DNA of 64,000 nucleotides from JAPPHA01 sp963662815 (GTDB taxonomy: Bacteria > Pseudomonadota > Alphaproteobacteria > Rhodobacterales > Rhodobacteraceae). This document shows, piece after piece, positions 55,126 to 63,681 of the stretch. The stretch spans positions 1 through 64,000 of the forward strand of contig CAXXWA010000009.1 in the NCBI GenBank assembly GCA_963662815.2, in the 5' to 3' direction. Position numbers and translations under genes: made by a program. The notes beneath the pieces are model-generated. The model did no database searches and was not told where the DNA came from. It saw only the letters and a list, made by a program, of their open reading frames with translations. How positions within the stretch are numbered: position 1 is the first letter of the stretch; every line of letters starts with the position of its first letter.

Positions 55126-56120
55126 CGGTTGCGCTGCGTTTCGGGCCGCCCGCCATGCTGGCAGCGCTGACCCTGCTCGCTACCGGGATCGGATCGTCCT
55201 GGATCGGGCCGGAGCGGATTGTTTCCGCCCTGGCGGGACATGGCAGCGATACAGACCGGATAATCATCTGGACGCTGCGCCTGCCGCGAGTGGCCTTGGC
55301 CATTCTCGCGGGTGCGTCACTGGCGTTGGCGGGGCTCTTGCTGCAAAGAGTGGTTCGGAATTCGATTGCCTCTCCTTCGGTGCTCGGGATCGTCGACGGA
55401 GCCGCTGTAGGCGTAGTCGTGTTCTTCTGGTTTTGGTCGAACGAGGCCAACGCGCTCACTGTCTCGATTCACTGGCAACCGCTGGCGGCGACGCTGGGAG
55501 CCGCCGCCTTCGCGCTCTGCGTGGCGCTGCTGGCGCGGGGCGACATAGCTCAACCGGTTCGGCTGATCCTCTACGGGATTGCGATGGCTGCGCTTGCCAA
55601 GGCCCTCGTGACGGTTTTCATGATTCTCGGGCCAGTCTACCGCGCGAGCCAGGCTCTGATCTGGCTTGCCGGGTCGGTCCACGCCGCGCACTGGAACGAT
55701 TCGGCAATGCTTGCCGGGATCCTTGCCGTGGCTTTGGGAATTCTGGTTGCGGCCAAGGCTACTGTTGGCCAGATGGTGCTCGACCAGACGACAGCAACGG
55801 CGACCGGCCTTCCGCGCGTCGGCACACCGGTTTGCATGCTTGCGCTTTCGGTCGTGCTGACCGCCGCCGCGGTTTCCTTCGCAGGTGGAATTGCCTTTGT
55901 CGGTTTGATCGCCCCCAACATTGCAAGAGCGCTCGTGGGCCTAGATCCGCTGCGGCTCATCTGCGTGACGCCGCTCATCGGTTCTTCGCTGGTGCTTGCC
56001 GCCGACATAGCGGCTCGGGTCATCGCGTATCCTCTCGAAGTCCCTACGGGCGCGATCACGGCGCTGGTCGGAGCACCATACTTCCTGTTTCTTCTGATGC
56101 GGCAGGCAAGTCATGGCTGA
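55122..56120 (+). CDS. FecCD-family iron-siderophore ABC permease 2
   Basis: The 332-residue partner permease repeats the plan: LRLPRVALAILAGASLALAGLLLQRVVRNSIASPSVLGI, with AGGIAFVGLIAPNIARALVGLDP as the ATPase contact. It overlaps the ATPase gene by 8 bases, so all three are translated as a unit. Confidence 0.93.
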   Translation: MTVALRFGPPAMLAALTLLATGIGSSWIGPERIVSALAGHGSDTDRIIIWTLRLPRVALAILAGASLALAGLLLQRVVRNSIASPSVLGIVDGAAVGVVVFFWFWSNEANALTVSIHWQPLAATLGAAAFALCVALLARGDIAQPVRLILYGIAMAALAKALVTVFMILGPVYRASQALIWLAGSVHAAHWNDSAMLAGILAVALGILVAAKATVGQMVLDQTTATATGLPRVGTPVCMLALSVVLTAAAVSFAGGIAFVGLIAPNIARALVGLDPLRLICVTPLIGSSLVLAADIAARVIAYPLEVPTGAITALVGAPYFLFLLMRQASHG

Positions 56121-56889
56121 ACTCCTGGAATTTGAAAACGTTAGTTTCGGTTATGGGAATGCTCCTGTCCTGCAGGATGTTTCGCATCGGTTTTCCGAAT
56201 GCCGGCTGACAGTGATTTGCGGACCGAACGGATCGGGAAAGTCAACTCTCTTCCGGGTCGCTTCCGGCATGTCTCGACCCGAGACCGGCGAGGTGCGGCT
56301 CGGAGCGAGCGAAGTCGCGTCGATCCCGGCGAGGGTGCGCGCGCGGCGGATGGCGATGCTGCCGCAGGCGCCGGATGCTCCTCCGGAACTTCCGGTTCGG
56401 GACCTTGTCGCGCTGGGGCGCTATGCCTACAGAAAATTGTTTTCCGGATTGAGGCCGGAGGATCGCGCAGCAATCGATGAAGCGCTGATAGCCACCGGGA
56501 TGACCGACCTCGCTGACCGTCCTCTCGCCGAGCTGTCCGGCGGCCAGTGCCAGCGCGCCTGGATCGCAATGACGCTGGCGCAAGCCGCGCCGCTACTTCT
56601 CCTGGACGAGCCGACCAACCATCTCGACATAAGCCACGCGGTCGAAACCATGATCCTTCTGAAGTCGCTCGTCGAAAAACAGGGGAAGACCGTGATCCTC
56701 GTCTTGCACGATATCAACCTGATGGCTTCTTTCGCCGAAGACGTCATTCTCATGGAAGATGGGCGCATTGTATCCGCAGGGCCGTTCGAAACGACGGTCA
56801 CGGAAGATGCTCTCTCCGACCTTTACGGGCGAAAATGCCAATTTGGCGTGCTACCCGGACGCGCGCGGCCCTTCGTCGCAGTTTCTTGA
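56113..56889 (+). CDS. iron-siderophore ABC importer ATPase (FecE/FepC-like)
   Basis: The 258-residue protein has Walker A (CGPNGSGKSTLFRVASG), the signature LSGGQCQRAWIAMTLAQ, Walker B (LLLLDEPTNHLD) and the switch histidine in VLHDINLMASFAEDV. LARYAYRKLF-type spacing is standard for iron importers. It drives uptake through the two FecCD permeases. Confidence 0.93.
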   Translation: MAELLEFENVSFGYGNAPVLQDVSHRFSECRLTVICGPNGSGKSTLFRVASGMSRPETGEVRLGASEVASIPARVRARRMAMLPQAPDAPPELPVRDLVALGRYAYRKLFSGLRPEDRAAIDEALIATGMTDLADRPLAELSGGQCQRAWIAMTLAQAAPLLLLDEPTNHLDISHAVETMILLKSLVEKQGKTVILVLHDINLMASFAEDVILMEDGRIVSAGPFETTVTEDALSDLYGRKCQFGVLPGRARPFVAVS

Positions 56890-57198
56890 GGATTGCGGCG
56901 CGGCGGAAATCCATCGGCAAGGCCTTGCCGCCGCACTCACAAGGGCGTTGCAAACTGCAGCGCCTCGAACCTGCGCGGCTTGAATTCTTCCGGCCGCACG
57001 CACGACCGGATTGCGTCGGAGAATCCGAACGCCCGGTTCTTCAGCGCCATCGGCCAGCCACGCAGCGTCTTCGCCCGATGAAACCCGGAAGATGCAAGCG
57101 CCTGCAATCCCGGGCAGTCCCGAAGTCGCCGCGCGCGGGAAATTCGGGCATCGGCTGGCTGATTCAATGCGCCGCCGAGGCCGGATGAATCCCGACAG

Positions 57199-57245
57199 GA
57201 ATTATCAGGTTGCAATAGTTGATAAAAACAGTCAGTTTTTTTTGG
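57199..57245 (+). promoter_or_regulatory. AT-rich promoter region of the hemP operon, likely iron-controlled
   Basis: A sharp AT-rich patch (GGTTGCAATAGTTGATAAAA and a run of eight T) lies 60-110 bases before the first small gene, in otherwise GC-rich DNA. hemP operons are usually under Fur, RirA or Irr. I could not assign a perfect box of any of these. The 300 bases before it hold no gene I recognise. Confidence 0.45.
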
Positions 57246-57307
57246 GATGTCAGCCAAGCCGAATCACTGGCCAGCCAGCCACGGGAAAGCCTTGAAGGAG
57301 TGGGGTC

Positions 57308-57460
57308 ATGAAGTTCATCTGCCTTTGCCCCCGAGATCCGCGGGCCGATTCGCTTGAGTCGTTGTTCGTGGCATTCGGTCTCGGATTGCCGGCCTTGTTC
57401 AACTTCGAATGTCTTCTCGACCTTGTCGAGCGCGGCGGGCGAGGCCGGTCATGGAGGTGA
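57308..57460 (+). CDS. small 50-residue protein of unknown function overlapping hemP
   Basis: ATG 57308 follows AAGGAG by 8 bases. The frame gives MKFICLCPRDPRADSLESLF, then a hydrophobic run (VAFGLGLPALFNFECLLDLV) and a basic end. The stop TGA (57458-57460) lies just inside hemP, whose ATG is at 57451, so the two are translationally coupled. Three cysteines are present. It could be a true small membrane-linked protein or a leader peptide controlling hemP. No family is recognised. Confidence 0.5.
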   Translation: MKFICLCPRDPRADSLESLFVAFGLGLPALFNFECLLDLVERGGRGRSWR

Positions 57461-57618
57461 GCGTTGCCAGGGAGACCGAAAGTCGCCCTGCGGCGGCGGC
57501 GCCGCTCTACGAAGCGACGGATCTGACCAAGGGCGGCGATCTGGCCCAAATCAGGCTGGGAGATCAGCTCTATACGCTGCGGATCACCCGGGCCGGAAAG
57601 CTGATTCTGACAAAATGA
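57451..57618 (+). CDS. hemP: hemin uptake protein HemP
   Basis: The 55-residue protein ends LAQIRLGDQLYTLRITRAGKLILTK, the hallmark of HemP, with YEATDLTKGG before it. HemP helps express haem-uptake genes in several proteobacteria. Its stop overlaps the next start (ATGA). Confidence 0.9.
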   Translation: MEVSVARETESRPAAAAPLYEATDLTKGGDLAQIRLGDQLYTLRITRAGKLILTK

Positions 57619-58082
57619 CCGGAAATGATTCCCGGCGCGGAGCTGCGCCAGTCGGATATGTCGCCGAGCTTGGGCCCGTGGAGGCAGGAGCCGTTCTGTA
57701 CCTCCGCCTGTGGAGCGACGGCCCGAGGTCCAGAATTCAGGTGTGGAACGACTTCGCAAGCGCGCTTGGCCCGGCGCGGGGAGGCAAGGCGCTGAAGTCC
57801 TTCGAATCGCTTTGCAACATCTGCGCCCGATATGGCCGGCGCCCGCTGATGCGGCACAACGTGGCATGCAAGTGCCTTGGTGCGGACGAGTCGTGTTTCG
57901 CGAATTTCATAGGATACGCCAGCGAAGGCGAGCGGGAGGATGCGCTCTTGATCGCCACAACCATTGTGCGACCGGACATGGCCGGGACACTCGTCGGTTT
58001 CGCCGAGGAATTCGGCCTCCTCCTGAGGCTGATGGCCATCAAGTCCGGATGTCATGCCAGCCCGCCATCTACACTTCATTGA
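57615..58082 (+). CDS. conserved Cys-rich hypothetical protein of the hemP operon
   Basis: The 155-residue protein is not assigned to a named family. It contains ESLCNICARYGRRPLMRHNV followed by ACKCLGADESCFANFIGYA. That is two CxxC or CxC pairs plus a further cysteine and two histidines in reach, a possible metal or Fe-S site. The second half is helical. It is coupled to hemP by a 4-base overlap and lies before an imelysin gene, so a role in iron or haem handling is likely. Confidence 0.65.
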   Translation: MTGNDSRRGAAPVGYVAELGPVEAGAVLYLRLWSDGPRSRIQVWNDFASALGPARGGKALKSFESLCNICARYGRRPLMRHNVACKCLGADESCFANFIGYASEGEREDALLIATTIVRPDMAGTLVGFAEEFGLLLRLMAIKSGCHASPPSTLH

Positions 58083-58100
58083 GGAAAGGAGAATGATCCC

Positions 58101-59372
58101 ATGAAACAACTAACGCTTGCAACGAGCGCGCTTGTCCTCGGTTTCGGGGCCGCGACGTTCGCTGACGAAGATGTGAGCAATGCCGCGGTGCTCGACACCT
58201 ATGCGGACATTGCAGAGGCGGCATACACTGACAGCCTGATTGCGGCCCAGCGGCTCAAGGCGGCGGTCGATGACCTGATCGCCAGCCCCTCGGCCGAGGC
58301 CCTGGAAGCGGCAAAGATGGCCTGGTTGTCTGCGCGGGTGCCGTACCAGCAGACCGAGGTCTACCGCTTCGGCAACGCAATTGTGGACGACTGGGAAGGA
58401 AAGGTGAACGCCTGGCCGCTCGACGAGGGCATGATCGACTATGTCGACGCTTCCTACGGCGGCCCGACGGATGAAAACGAGTCCGCCGTGCTCAATGTCA
58501 TCGCCAACCCGGTTTTCACGCTCTCCGGCGAAGAGATCGATGCCGCAGTTATCACGCCTGCATTGCTCGAAGAGACACTGCACGAAGCTGACGGCGTCGA
58601 AGCCAATGTCGCGACGGGTTTTCACGCCGTAGAGTTCCTTCTTTGGGGACAGGATCTGAACGGGCACGCTGCCGGAGCCGGCAGCCGTCCCTGGACCGAC
58701 TTCGCCCAGGGGGAAGCGTGCACGGGCGGCAATTGCGATCGCCGGGCGCAGTACCTCTCGGCCGCAACGGACCTCCTGGTCTCCGACCTCGAATGGATGG
58801 CCGTGCAGTGGTCCGATGGCGGCGACGCCCGCAGCACGCTTCTGGCTGACGAAAGCGCGGGGATCGTCGCGATCCTCACCGGCATGGGGTCGCTTTCCTA
58901 CGGCGAACAGGCAGGCGAGCGGATGCGGCTTGGCCTGATGCTGAACGATCCGGAAGAGGAACACGACTGCTTCTCGGACAATACGCACAACAGCCATTAC
59001 TATGACGGGCTTGGAGTCCAGAACGTCTACCTCGGCGAATACGTGAGGATCGACGGGTCGCTGGTTTCGGGTCCTTCATTGTCGGATCTCGTGGCCGCGG
59101 CGGACGCCAACCTCGATGCCGAGATGCGAGCAAAGCTCGCGGCGACAATGATGGCGCTCGGCCGGATCAAGACGGCTGCCGAGGCAGGTTTCGGTTATGA
59201 CATGATGCTCGAGCGCGGCAACGCGGCGGGCGAGGCACTGATCATGGGCGGGGTCAACGGCCTGGTCGATCAGACGAGATCGATCGAGCGCGCGGTGGCG
59301 ACCCTTGGGGTCGACGCAATAGAATTCGAAGGTTCCGACAGCCTCGACAACCCCGACGCCGTGTTCCAGTAA
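58101..59372 (+). CDS. imelysin-family periplasmic iron protein (IrpA-like)
   Basis: The 423-residue protein has a signal peptide (KQLTLATSALVLGFGAATFA) and the imelysin signature GFHAVEFLLWG, matching the GxHxxE motif. KMAWLSARVPYQQTEVYRFG and a repeated four-helix half follow (GVNGLVDQTRSIERAVATLG). Imelysins are iron-regulated and thought to bind iron or a ligand at the surface; peptidase activity is doubtful. Ribosome site AAGGAGA precedes ATG 58101. Confidence 0.9.
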   Translation: MKQLTLATSALVLGFGAATFADEDVSNAAVLDTYADIAEAAYTDSLIAAQRLKAAVDDLIASPSAEALEAAKMAWLSARVPYQQTEVYRFGNAIVDDWEGKVNAWPLDEGMIDYVDASYGGPTDENESAVLNVIANPVFTLSGEEIDAAVITPALLEETLHEADGVEANVATGFHAVEFLLWGQDLNGHAAGAGSRPWTDFAQGEACTGGNCDRRAQYLSAATDLLVSDLEWMAVQWSDGGDARSTLLADESAGIVAILTGMGSLSYGEQAGERMRLGLMLNDPEEEHDCFSDNTHNSHYYDGLGVQNVYLGEYVRIDGSLVSGPSLSDLVAAADANLDAEMRAKLAATMMALGRIKTAAEAGFGYDMMLERGNAAGEALIMGGVNGLVDQTRSIERAVATLGVDAIEFEGSDSLDNPDAVFQ

Positions 59373-59395
59373 GCCCAGAGCCGGGTTCGCCGCCG

Positions 59396-59620
59396 ATTGT
59401 CCACGAATGCCGGAACATCACCGAGCAGGACATTCGCGCCGCCGTCGATCGGACGCGGTCGGCGAACCCGGAAACCCTGGCCGCGCATTGCGGAATCTGC
59501 CGTTCAGCGCGCACATCCGCTGACTTCGGCGGCGGTTTCCCGCGCTTTCCCGAAGTCATGAGCAGGGATTCCGACCTCGAAATACCCATGCACCTCTGCA
59601 TCCCGCGCAGAACCGCACAG
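59396..59620 (+). pseudogene. bacterioferritin-associated ferredoxin-like (2Fe-2S) remnant
   Basis: The frame reads IVHECRNITEQDIRAAVDRTRSANPETL, then SADFGGGFPRFPEVMSRDSDLEIPMHL. This follows a family of small (2Fe-2S)-binding proteins of Rhodobacterales that start IVCHC-NIT and have SADCGGC. Cysteines at the cluster sites are replaced (H, F and G), and no start codon remains. It should be inactive. It would once have helped release iron from the bacterioferritin remnant behind it. Confidence 0.6.
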
Positions 59621-59631
59621 GCAATCGAACG

Positions 59632-59940
59632 ATGCTGGAAGATACCAAGGTCATTGAACTCCCCGACCGACCGCCGCTGCCGAGAACTGATGTCCATCGA
59701 CCGGCACCGGATCCGCTGCGAAACCCGGGAAATCCGGAGTCCACGTCAGGTGGCCGGGAAGTGCACCGAGGAGTTGCGGCTCGACCACGGGATCATGGAG
59801 CGGATCATCGTCCTCGAACATCATCCGAACCCGCGAAAGACCGCCCCGCTTCGAACCGGCCGGTCCACCGGGAGCCGTCCGAGCGCGACCCGCCTCCGGC
59901 GCGGGTTGCCGGCACGCCATGCGTCGAGGCGCATGAACGC
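59632..59940 (+). pseudogene. bacterioferritin remnant
   Basis: In shifting frames the text gives KVIEL, RELMSIDRHRI, and then EELRLDHGIMERIIVLEHHPNPRKTAPLRTGRS. The last follows the bacterioferritin pattern EEMxHADxLIERIxFLEGHPNLxxLxPLxIG. The ferroxidase residues are largely lost and the C-terminal half is unrecognisable. At least two frameshifts are needed. Confidence 0.55.
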
Positions 59941-60063
59941 CGCCTTTCGGGCGGCGACTTGGTGACGGTCGCCGCCACCGAGGAAATCGTCGCCCGTGAA
60001 TAAAACACATCGGCTTTTCGGAAGCGCAGCATCGACTTCAAGGTCGCATCGGTGCGGACGGCC

Positions 60064-61605
60064 ATGACGAGGCCAGCGCCGACGGACCGGACGGCACCGA
60101 GCTTTCTGGCTCTGGTCGCCGCGCTTCTCGGGCCTGCCGCACAGGCGGGCCCGTTGGACGAACCGCATCTCGACATTGTACCACGAACCGTGGAAGAGGC
60201 GGCGCGCATCGCGAAGGTGACATCCGTCGCGACGACCTTCGATGCCCCGCAGAGGTACGAGGCAATGTCCGCCGGAGCCGCGACCATTCGGGTCAAGCCG
60301 GACACGAATGCCTTCTCGCTCGCGTCGGGCAATATCACTTTCGAAGACGAGCTGACCTTCAAGGTAGGCGACGGCCTTTTTCGCAAGCTTTGGGTTTCCG
60401 CGCCCTCGTCCACGCTCGCATCGGACGGCCTCGGACCGCTCCACAACGCCCGTTCCTGCCAGCGTTGCCACATCAAGGACGGTCGCGGGCATCCGCCAGA
60501 GGGTCCGGACGACAATTCGATCTCGATGTTTCTTCGAGTTTCGATTCCGGGCAAGCCCGAGGACGCGATCGCCGGGATCGAAGGCTATCTCGCGACGCTG
60601 CCGGAACCGACTTACGGTACGCAACTCCAGGACTTCAGTCTTGCAGGGCACCGTGCCGAATACCGGCTCCGGATCGACTATGAAGAAATCGAGGTGCCGC
60701 TGTCGGGTGGCCAGGTCGCCTATCTTCGCAAGCCGACCTACACCGCCGCGGATCTGGGATACGGCCCGCTGCATCCCGATGCAATGCTGAGCCCCCGCGT
60801 GGCGCCCCAGATGATCGGCCTCGGCCTCCTCGAAGCGATACCCGCGGCCGACATTCTGGCGCTGGCCGATGCCGATGACGCGGACGGCGACGGCATTTCC
60901 GGGCGGCCCAACATCGTCTGGTCTCTCGAATTCGACCAGCCGATGCTGGGCCGGTTTGGCCTGAAAGCCGGAATTCCGACGATACGCCACCAGGCCGCGA
61001 GCGCATTTTCCGGGGACATCGGCGTCTCGAATCCGCTCTTCCCGGCAGCCTGGGGCGAGTGCACGGTAGTCCAGGTCACCTGCCGCGCCGCTCCCCACGG
61101 CGATCAGGATGCCCGCGGATTCGAAATCGATGCCGAGGGGCTTGACCTCGTCACGTTCTACAGCCGCAACCTCGGCGTTCCGGCACGCCGCAATGTGGGC
61201 GACCCCGAGGTCCTCCGGGGCAAGGAAGTTTTCTACACGACAGGCTGCACCTCATGTCATCAGCCGTCGTTCGTCACGCATCGTCTTGCCGGTCGGCCCG
61301 AGCAGAGTTTCCAGTTGATCTGGCCATATACGGACTTGCTTCTGCACGACATGGGACCCGGGCTCGCGGACCATCGCCCCGAAGCGCGGGCCACAGGCAC
61401 CGAATGGCGTACGCCGCCGCTGTGGGGCATCGGCCTCACCGAACTGGTTTCGGGCCACACCTATTTCCTGCACGATGGAAGGGCGCGCTCGCTCCTCGAA
61501 GCGATCCTATGGCATGGCGGGGAAGCCGAGCCGCATCGGGACGAGGTTGCAGGCATGCAGCCTGAGGATCGCGCAGCCCTGATCAGTTTCCTGGAGAGCC
61601 TCTGA
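60064..61605 (+). CDS. di-haem c-type cytochrome oxidoreductase (DiHOP/thiol-oxidoreductase-like)
   Basis: The 513-residue secreted protein has two haem c sites, ARSCQRCHIKDGRGHP and TTGCTSCHQPSF, and the end LLEAILWHGGEAEPHRDEVAGMQPEDRAALISFLESL. It matches the di-haem proteins found between imelysin genes in marine alphaproteobacteria. A redox step on iron in the periplasm is likely but unproven. ATG 60064 or GTG 60052 are possible starts; the signal peptide (SFLALVAALLGPAAQA) suits either. Confidence 0.88.
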   Translation: MTRPAPTDRTAPSFLALVAALLGPAAQAGPLDEPHLDIVPRTVEEAARIAKVTSVATTFDAPQRYEAMSAGAATIRVKPDTNAFSLASGNITFEDELTFKVGDGLFRKLWVSAPSSTLASDGLGPLHNARSCQRCHIKDGRGHPPEGPDDNSISMFLRVSIPGKPEDAIAGIEGYLATLPEPTYGTQLQDFSLAGHRAEYRLRIDYEEIEVPLSGGQVAYLRKPTYTAADLGYGPLHPDAMLSPRVAPQMIGLGLLEAIPAADILALADADDADGDGISGRPNIVWSLEFDQPMLGRFGLKAGIPTIRHQAASAFSGDIGVSNPLFPAAWGECTVVQVTCRAAPHGDQDARGFEIDAEGLDLVTFYSRNLGVPARRNVGDPEVLRGKEVFYTTGCTSCHQPSFVTHRLAGRPEQSFQLIWPYTDLLLHDMGPGLADHRPEARATGTEWRTPPLWGIGLTELVSGHTYFLHDGRARSLLEAILWHGGEAEPHRDEVAGMQPEDRAALISFLESL

Positions 61606-61606
61606 C

Positions 61607-62599
61607 ATGCGCAGATTGATTTCAGCGCTCGCCGTCTGCGCCGCCCCCGGCGCAGCCGCCGAACCCCCGGACCTTCCGGCGATCATTGATGGCCACATTT
61701 TGTCCGGCTACCGACTGCTTGTCGCCGAAGCCGCCGAACTCGCGTCGGTTTCGGAAGACGATTGCTCGCCGACAAGCCCGGCGCTGCGCAGCGCCTACCA
61801 CGACGCTTTCGACGCCTGGCTTGCTGTCAGCCACTTGCGCTTCGGCCCGTCCGAAGATGACGACCGTGCATTCGCCTTGGCGTTCTGGCCCGACCCGCGA
61901 GGATCGACGCCAAAGGCGCTCAGTTCGCTTCTCCGCGAAGAAGATCCGGCGGCCGGCCGGCCGGAGAACTTCCGGACAGTCTCCGTGGCGGCACGCGGTT
62001 TCCATGCTCTGGAGTTTCTTCTCTTTGATCCGCGGCTCATCGAAGCCGCGAACACCGACTACGGATGCGCCCTCGTGCGCGCGATAGCGGTCGACATTGC
62101 AGGGAACGCCGTTGCGATCCTGAACGGGTGGGAGAGCGGTTATGCCGATCTCATGGCACGTCCTGGCAATGAAACCTATCGATCAGAGACCGAGGTTGTG
62201 CGGCAACTCTTCACTGCGCTCTCGACAGGCCTCCAGTTTACGTCCGAAGCGCGTCTCGGACGGCCCATGGGGACCATTGACCGCCCCCGCCCCAAACGAG
62301 CCGAAGCCCGCAGGTCGGGACGGTCCCTGAGACATGTCATGCTGTCGCTGCGGTCTGCCCGCGACCTCGCTGCACTGCTGTCCGGGAATGACGGACCGCT
62401 GGACGCGTCCTTCGTTCGATCGATGGAACGTGCCGGCGAACTGGACGATCCGGTCTTCGCCGGAGTTTCGGACCCGCAGGGTCGGCTTCGCGTCGAAATC
62501 TTGCAGCAGGACATCGACGCGATTCGACAGCAACTCACCCAGGTGATCGGTCCCCGGCTCGGCATAACCGCGGGTTTCAACTCACTTGACGGCGACTGA
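61607..62599 (+). CDS. imelysin-family protein, second copy
   Basis: The 330-residue protein has a signal peptide (RRLISALAVCAAPGAAA) and the motif RGFHALEFLLFDP (GxHxxE). It is about 90 residues shorter than the first copy. It starts one base after the di-haem gene stop, so the two are made together and may act as a pair. Confidence 0.88.
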   Translation: MRRLISALAVCAAPGAAAEPPDLPAIIDGHILSGYRLLVAEAAELASVSEDDCSPTSPALRSAYHDAFDAWLAVSHLRFGPSEDDDRAFALAFWPDPRGSTPKALSSLLREEDPAAGRPENFRTVSVAARGFHALEFLLFDPRLIEAANTDYGCALVRAIAVDIAGNAVAILNGWESGYADLMARPGNETYRSETEVVRQLFTALSTGLQFTSEARLGRPMGTIDRPRPKRAEARRSGRSLRHVMLSLRSARDLAALLSGNDGPLDASFVRSMERAGELDDPVFAGVSDPQGRLRVEILQQDIDAIRQQLTQVIGPRLGITAGFNSLDGD

Positions 62600-63681
62600 T
62601 GTCCGACCGCCGGTCATTCATTGCCGGAATGCTCGCCGCAGGCCTCTGCCCGTCACCGGTCTGGGCCGACGCGGGAAGTCCGGCTTTCCTGTCCGCGGGA
62701 AAGAAGCGGCATGGCGCCTACGTGCTCTGCGGGTTGTGCGAACGAGGCAGACTCGCATTCGAGATTCCCTTGCCGGCAAGAGGCCATGCCGCGGCTGCCC
62801 ACCCGTTCCTCGCCGAGGCCGTTGCATTCGCCAGGCGACCCGGAATGTTCGCCATCGTGATCAACTGCATAAGTGGTCGCGAGAGAGCCTGGCTCAATGC
62901 GCCGGCCGGCCGTCACTTCAACGGCCACGGCGCATTCTCCGGTGACGGCGAACTCCTCTACACCACCGAAAACGACTACGAAGCCGCAAGAGGAGTCGTT
63001 GGCATCTGGGACGCGAGGAACGGCTACGAACGGATCGGCGAATTCCCGTCCGGAGGCGTGGGTCCGCATGACATCAAGCTGATGCCGGACGGCAAGACGC
63101 TCGTCGCCGCCAACGGCGGCATCGAAACCCATCCCGAAACCGGCCGCGCCAAGCTGAATGTTCCGTCCATGCGTCCCAATCTGGCGTTCCTGGATCCTGA
63201 AGGCCGGACGCAGGACAAGGTTGAGCTTGAACCGTCCCTCAACAAGAACTCGATCCGGCATCTCGCGACCACCCGGGACGGAACCATCGCGTTCGCAATG
63301 CAATGGCAGGGAGACCTCACGGATCACCCGCCGCTGCTTGGACTGCATTCGCGCGACACGCGGACAGGGCTTCTCGAAACGGAAGGATCCTCGGCCGAGC
63401 GCATGCGTGGCTATATTGGCAGCGTCGCGATTTCCAGGAGCATGACGAAAGTTGCCGTGACCTCGCCGCGCGGCGGGCGCTTTCAGGTTTTTGACATTCC
63501 TTCCGGGCAGCTCGACCGCGAACGGGAGATGGCGGACGTGTGCGGGGTTGCGCCATACAGGAACGGTTTCCTCCTAACGAGCGGAACCGGACACGTCATG
63601 TGGGAAGCTGATGGCGTCGAAGGCCTTTCGACCAGATTCCCGGTTCAGTGGGACAATCACATTGTGCCGGTGGCCTCGTAG
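62599..63681 (+). CDS. DUF1513 beta-propeller protein of the iron island
   Basis: The 360-residue protein has a Tat-like leader (DRRSFIAGMLAAGLCPSPVWA) and propeller segments such as FNGHGAFSGDGELLYTTENDYEAARGVVGIWDAR and GPHDIKLMPDGKTLVAANGGIETHPETGRAKLN. The family usually sits beside imelysins. It overlaps the imelysin gene by one base (TGATG). Its exact role in iron uptake is unknown. Confidence 0.88.
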   Translation: MSDRRSFIAGMLAAGLCPSPVWADAGSPAFLSAGKKRHGAYVLCGLCERGRLAFEIPLPARGHAAAAHPFLAEAVAFARRPGMFAIVINCISGRERAWLNAPAGRHFNGHGAFSGDGELLYTTENDYEAARGVVGIWDARNGYERIGEFPSGGVGPHDIKLMPDGKTLVAANGGIETHPETGRAKLNVPSMRPNLAFLDPEGRTQDKVELEPSLNKNSIRHLATTRDGTIAFAMQWQGDLTDHPPLLGLHSRDTRTGLLETEGSSAERMRGYIGSVAISRSMTKVAVTSPRGGRFQVFDIPSGQLDREREMADVCGVAPYRNGFLLTSGTGHVMWEADGVEGLSTRFPVQWDNHIVPVAS

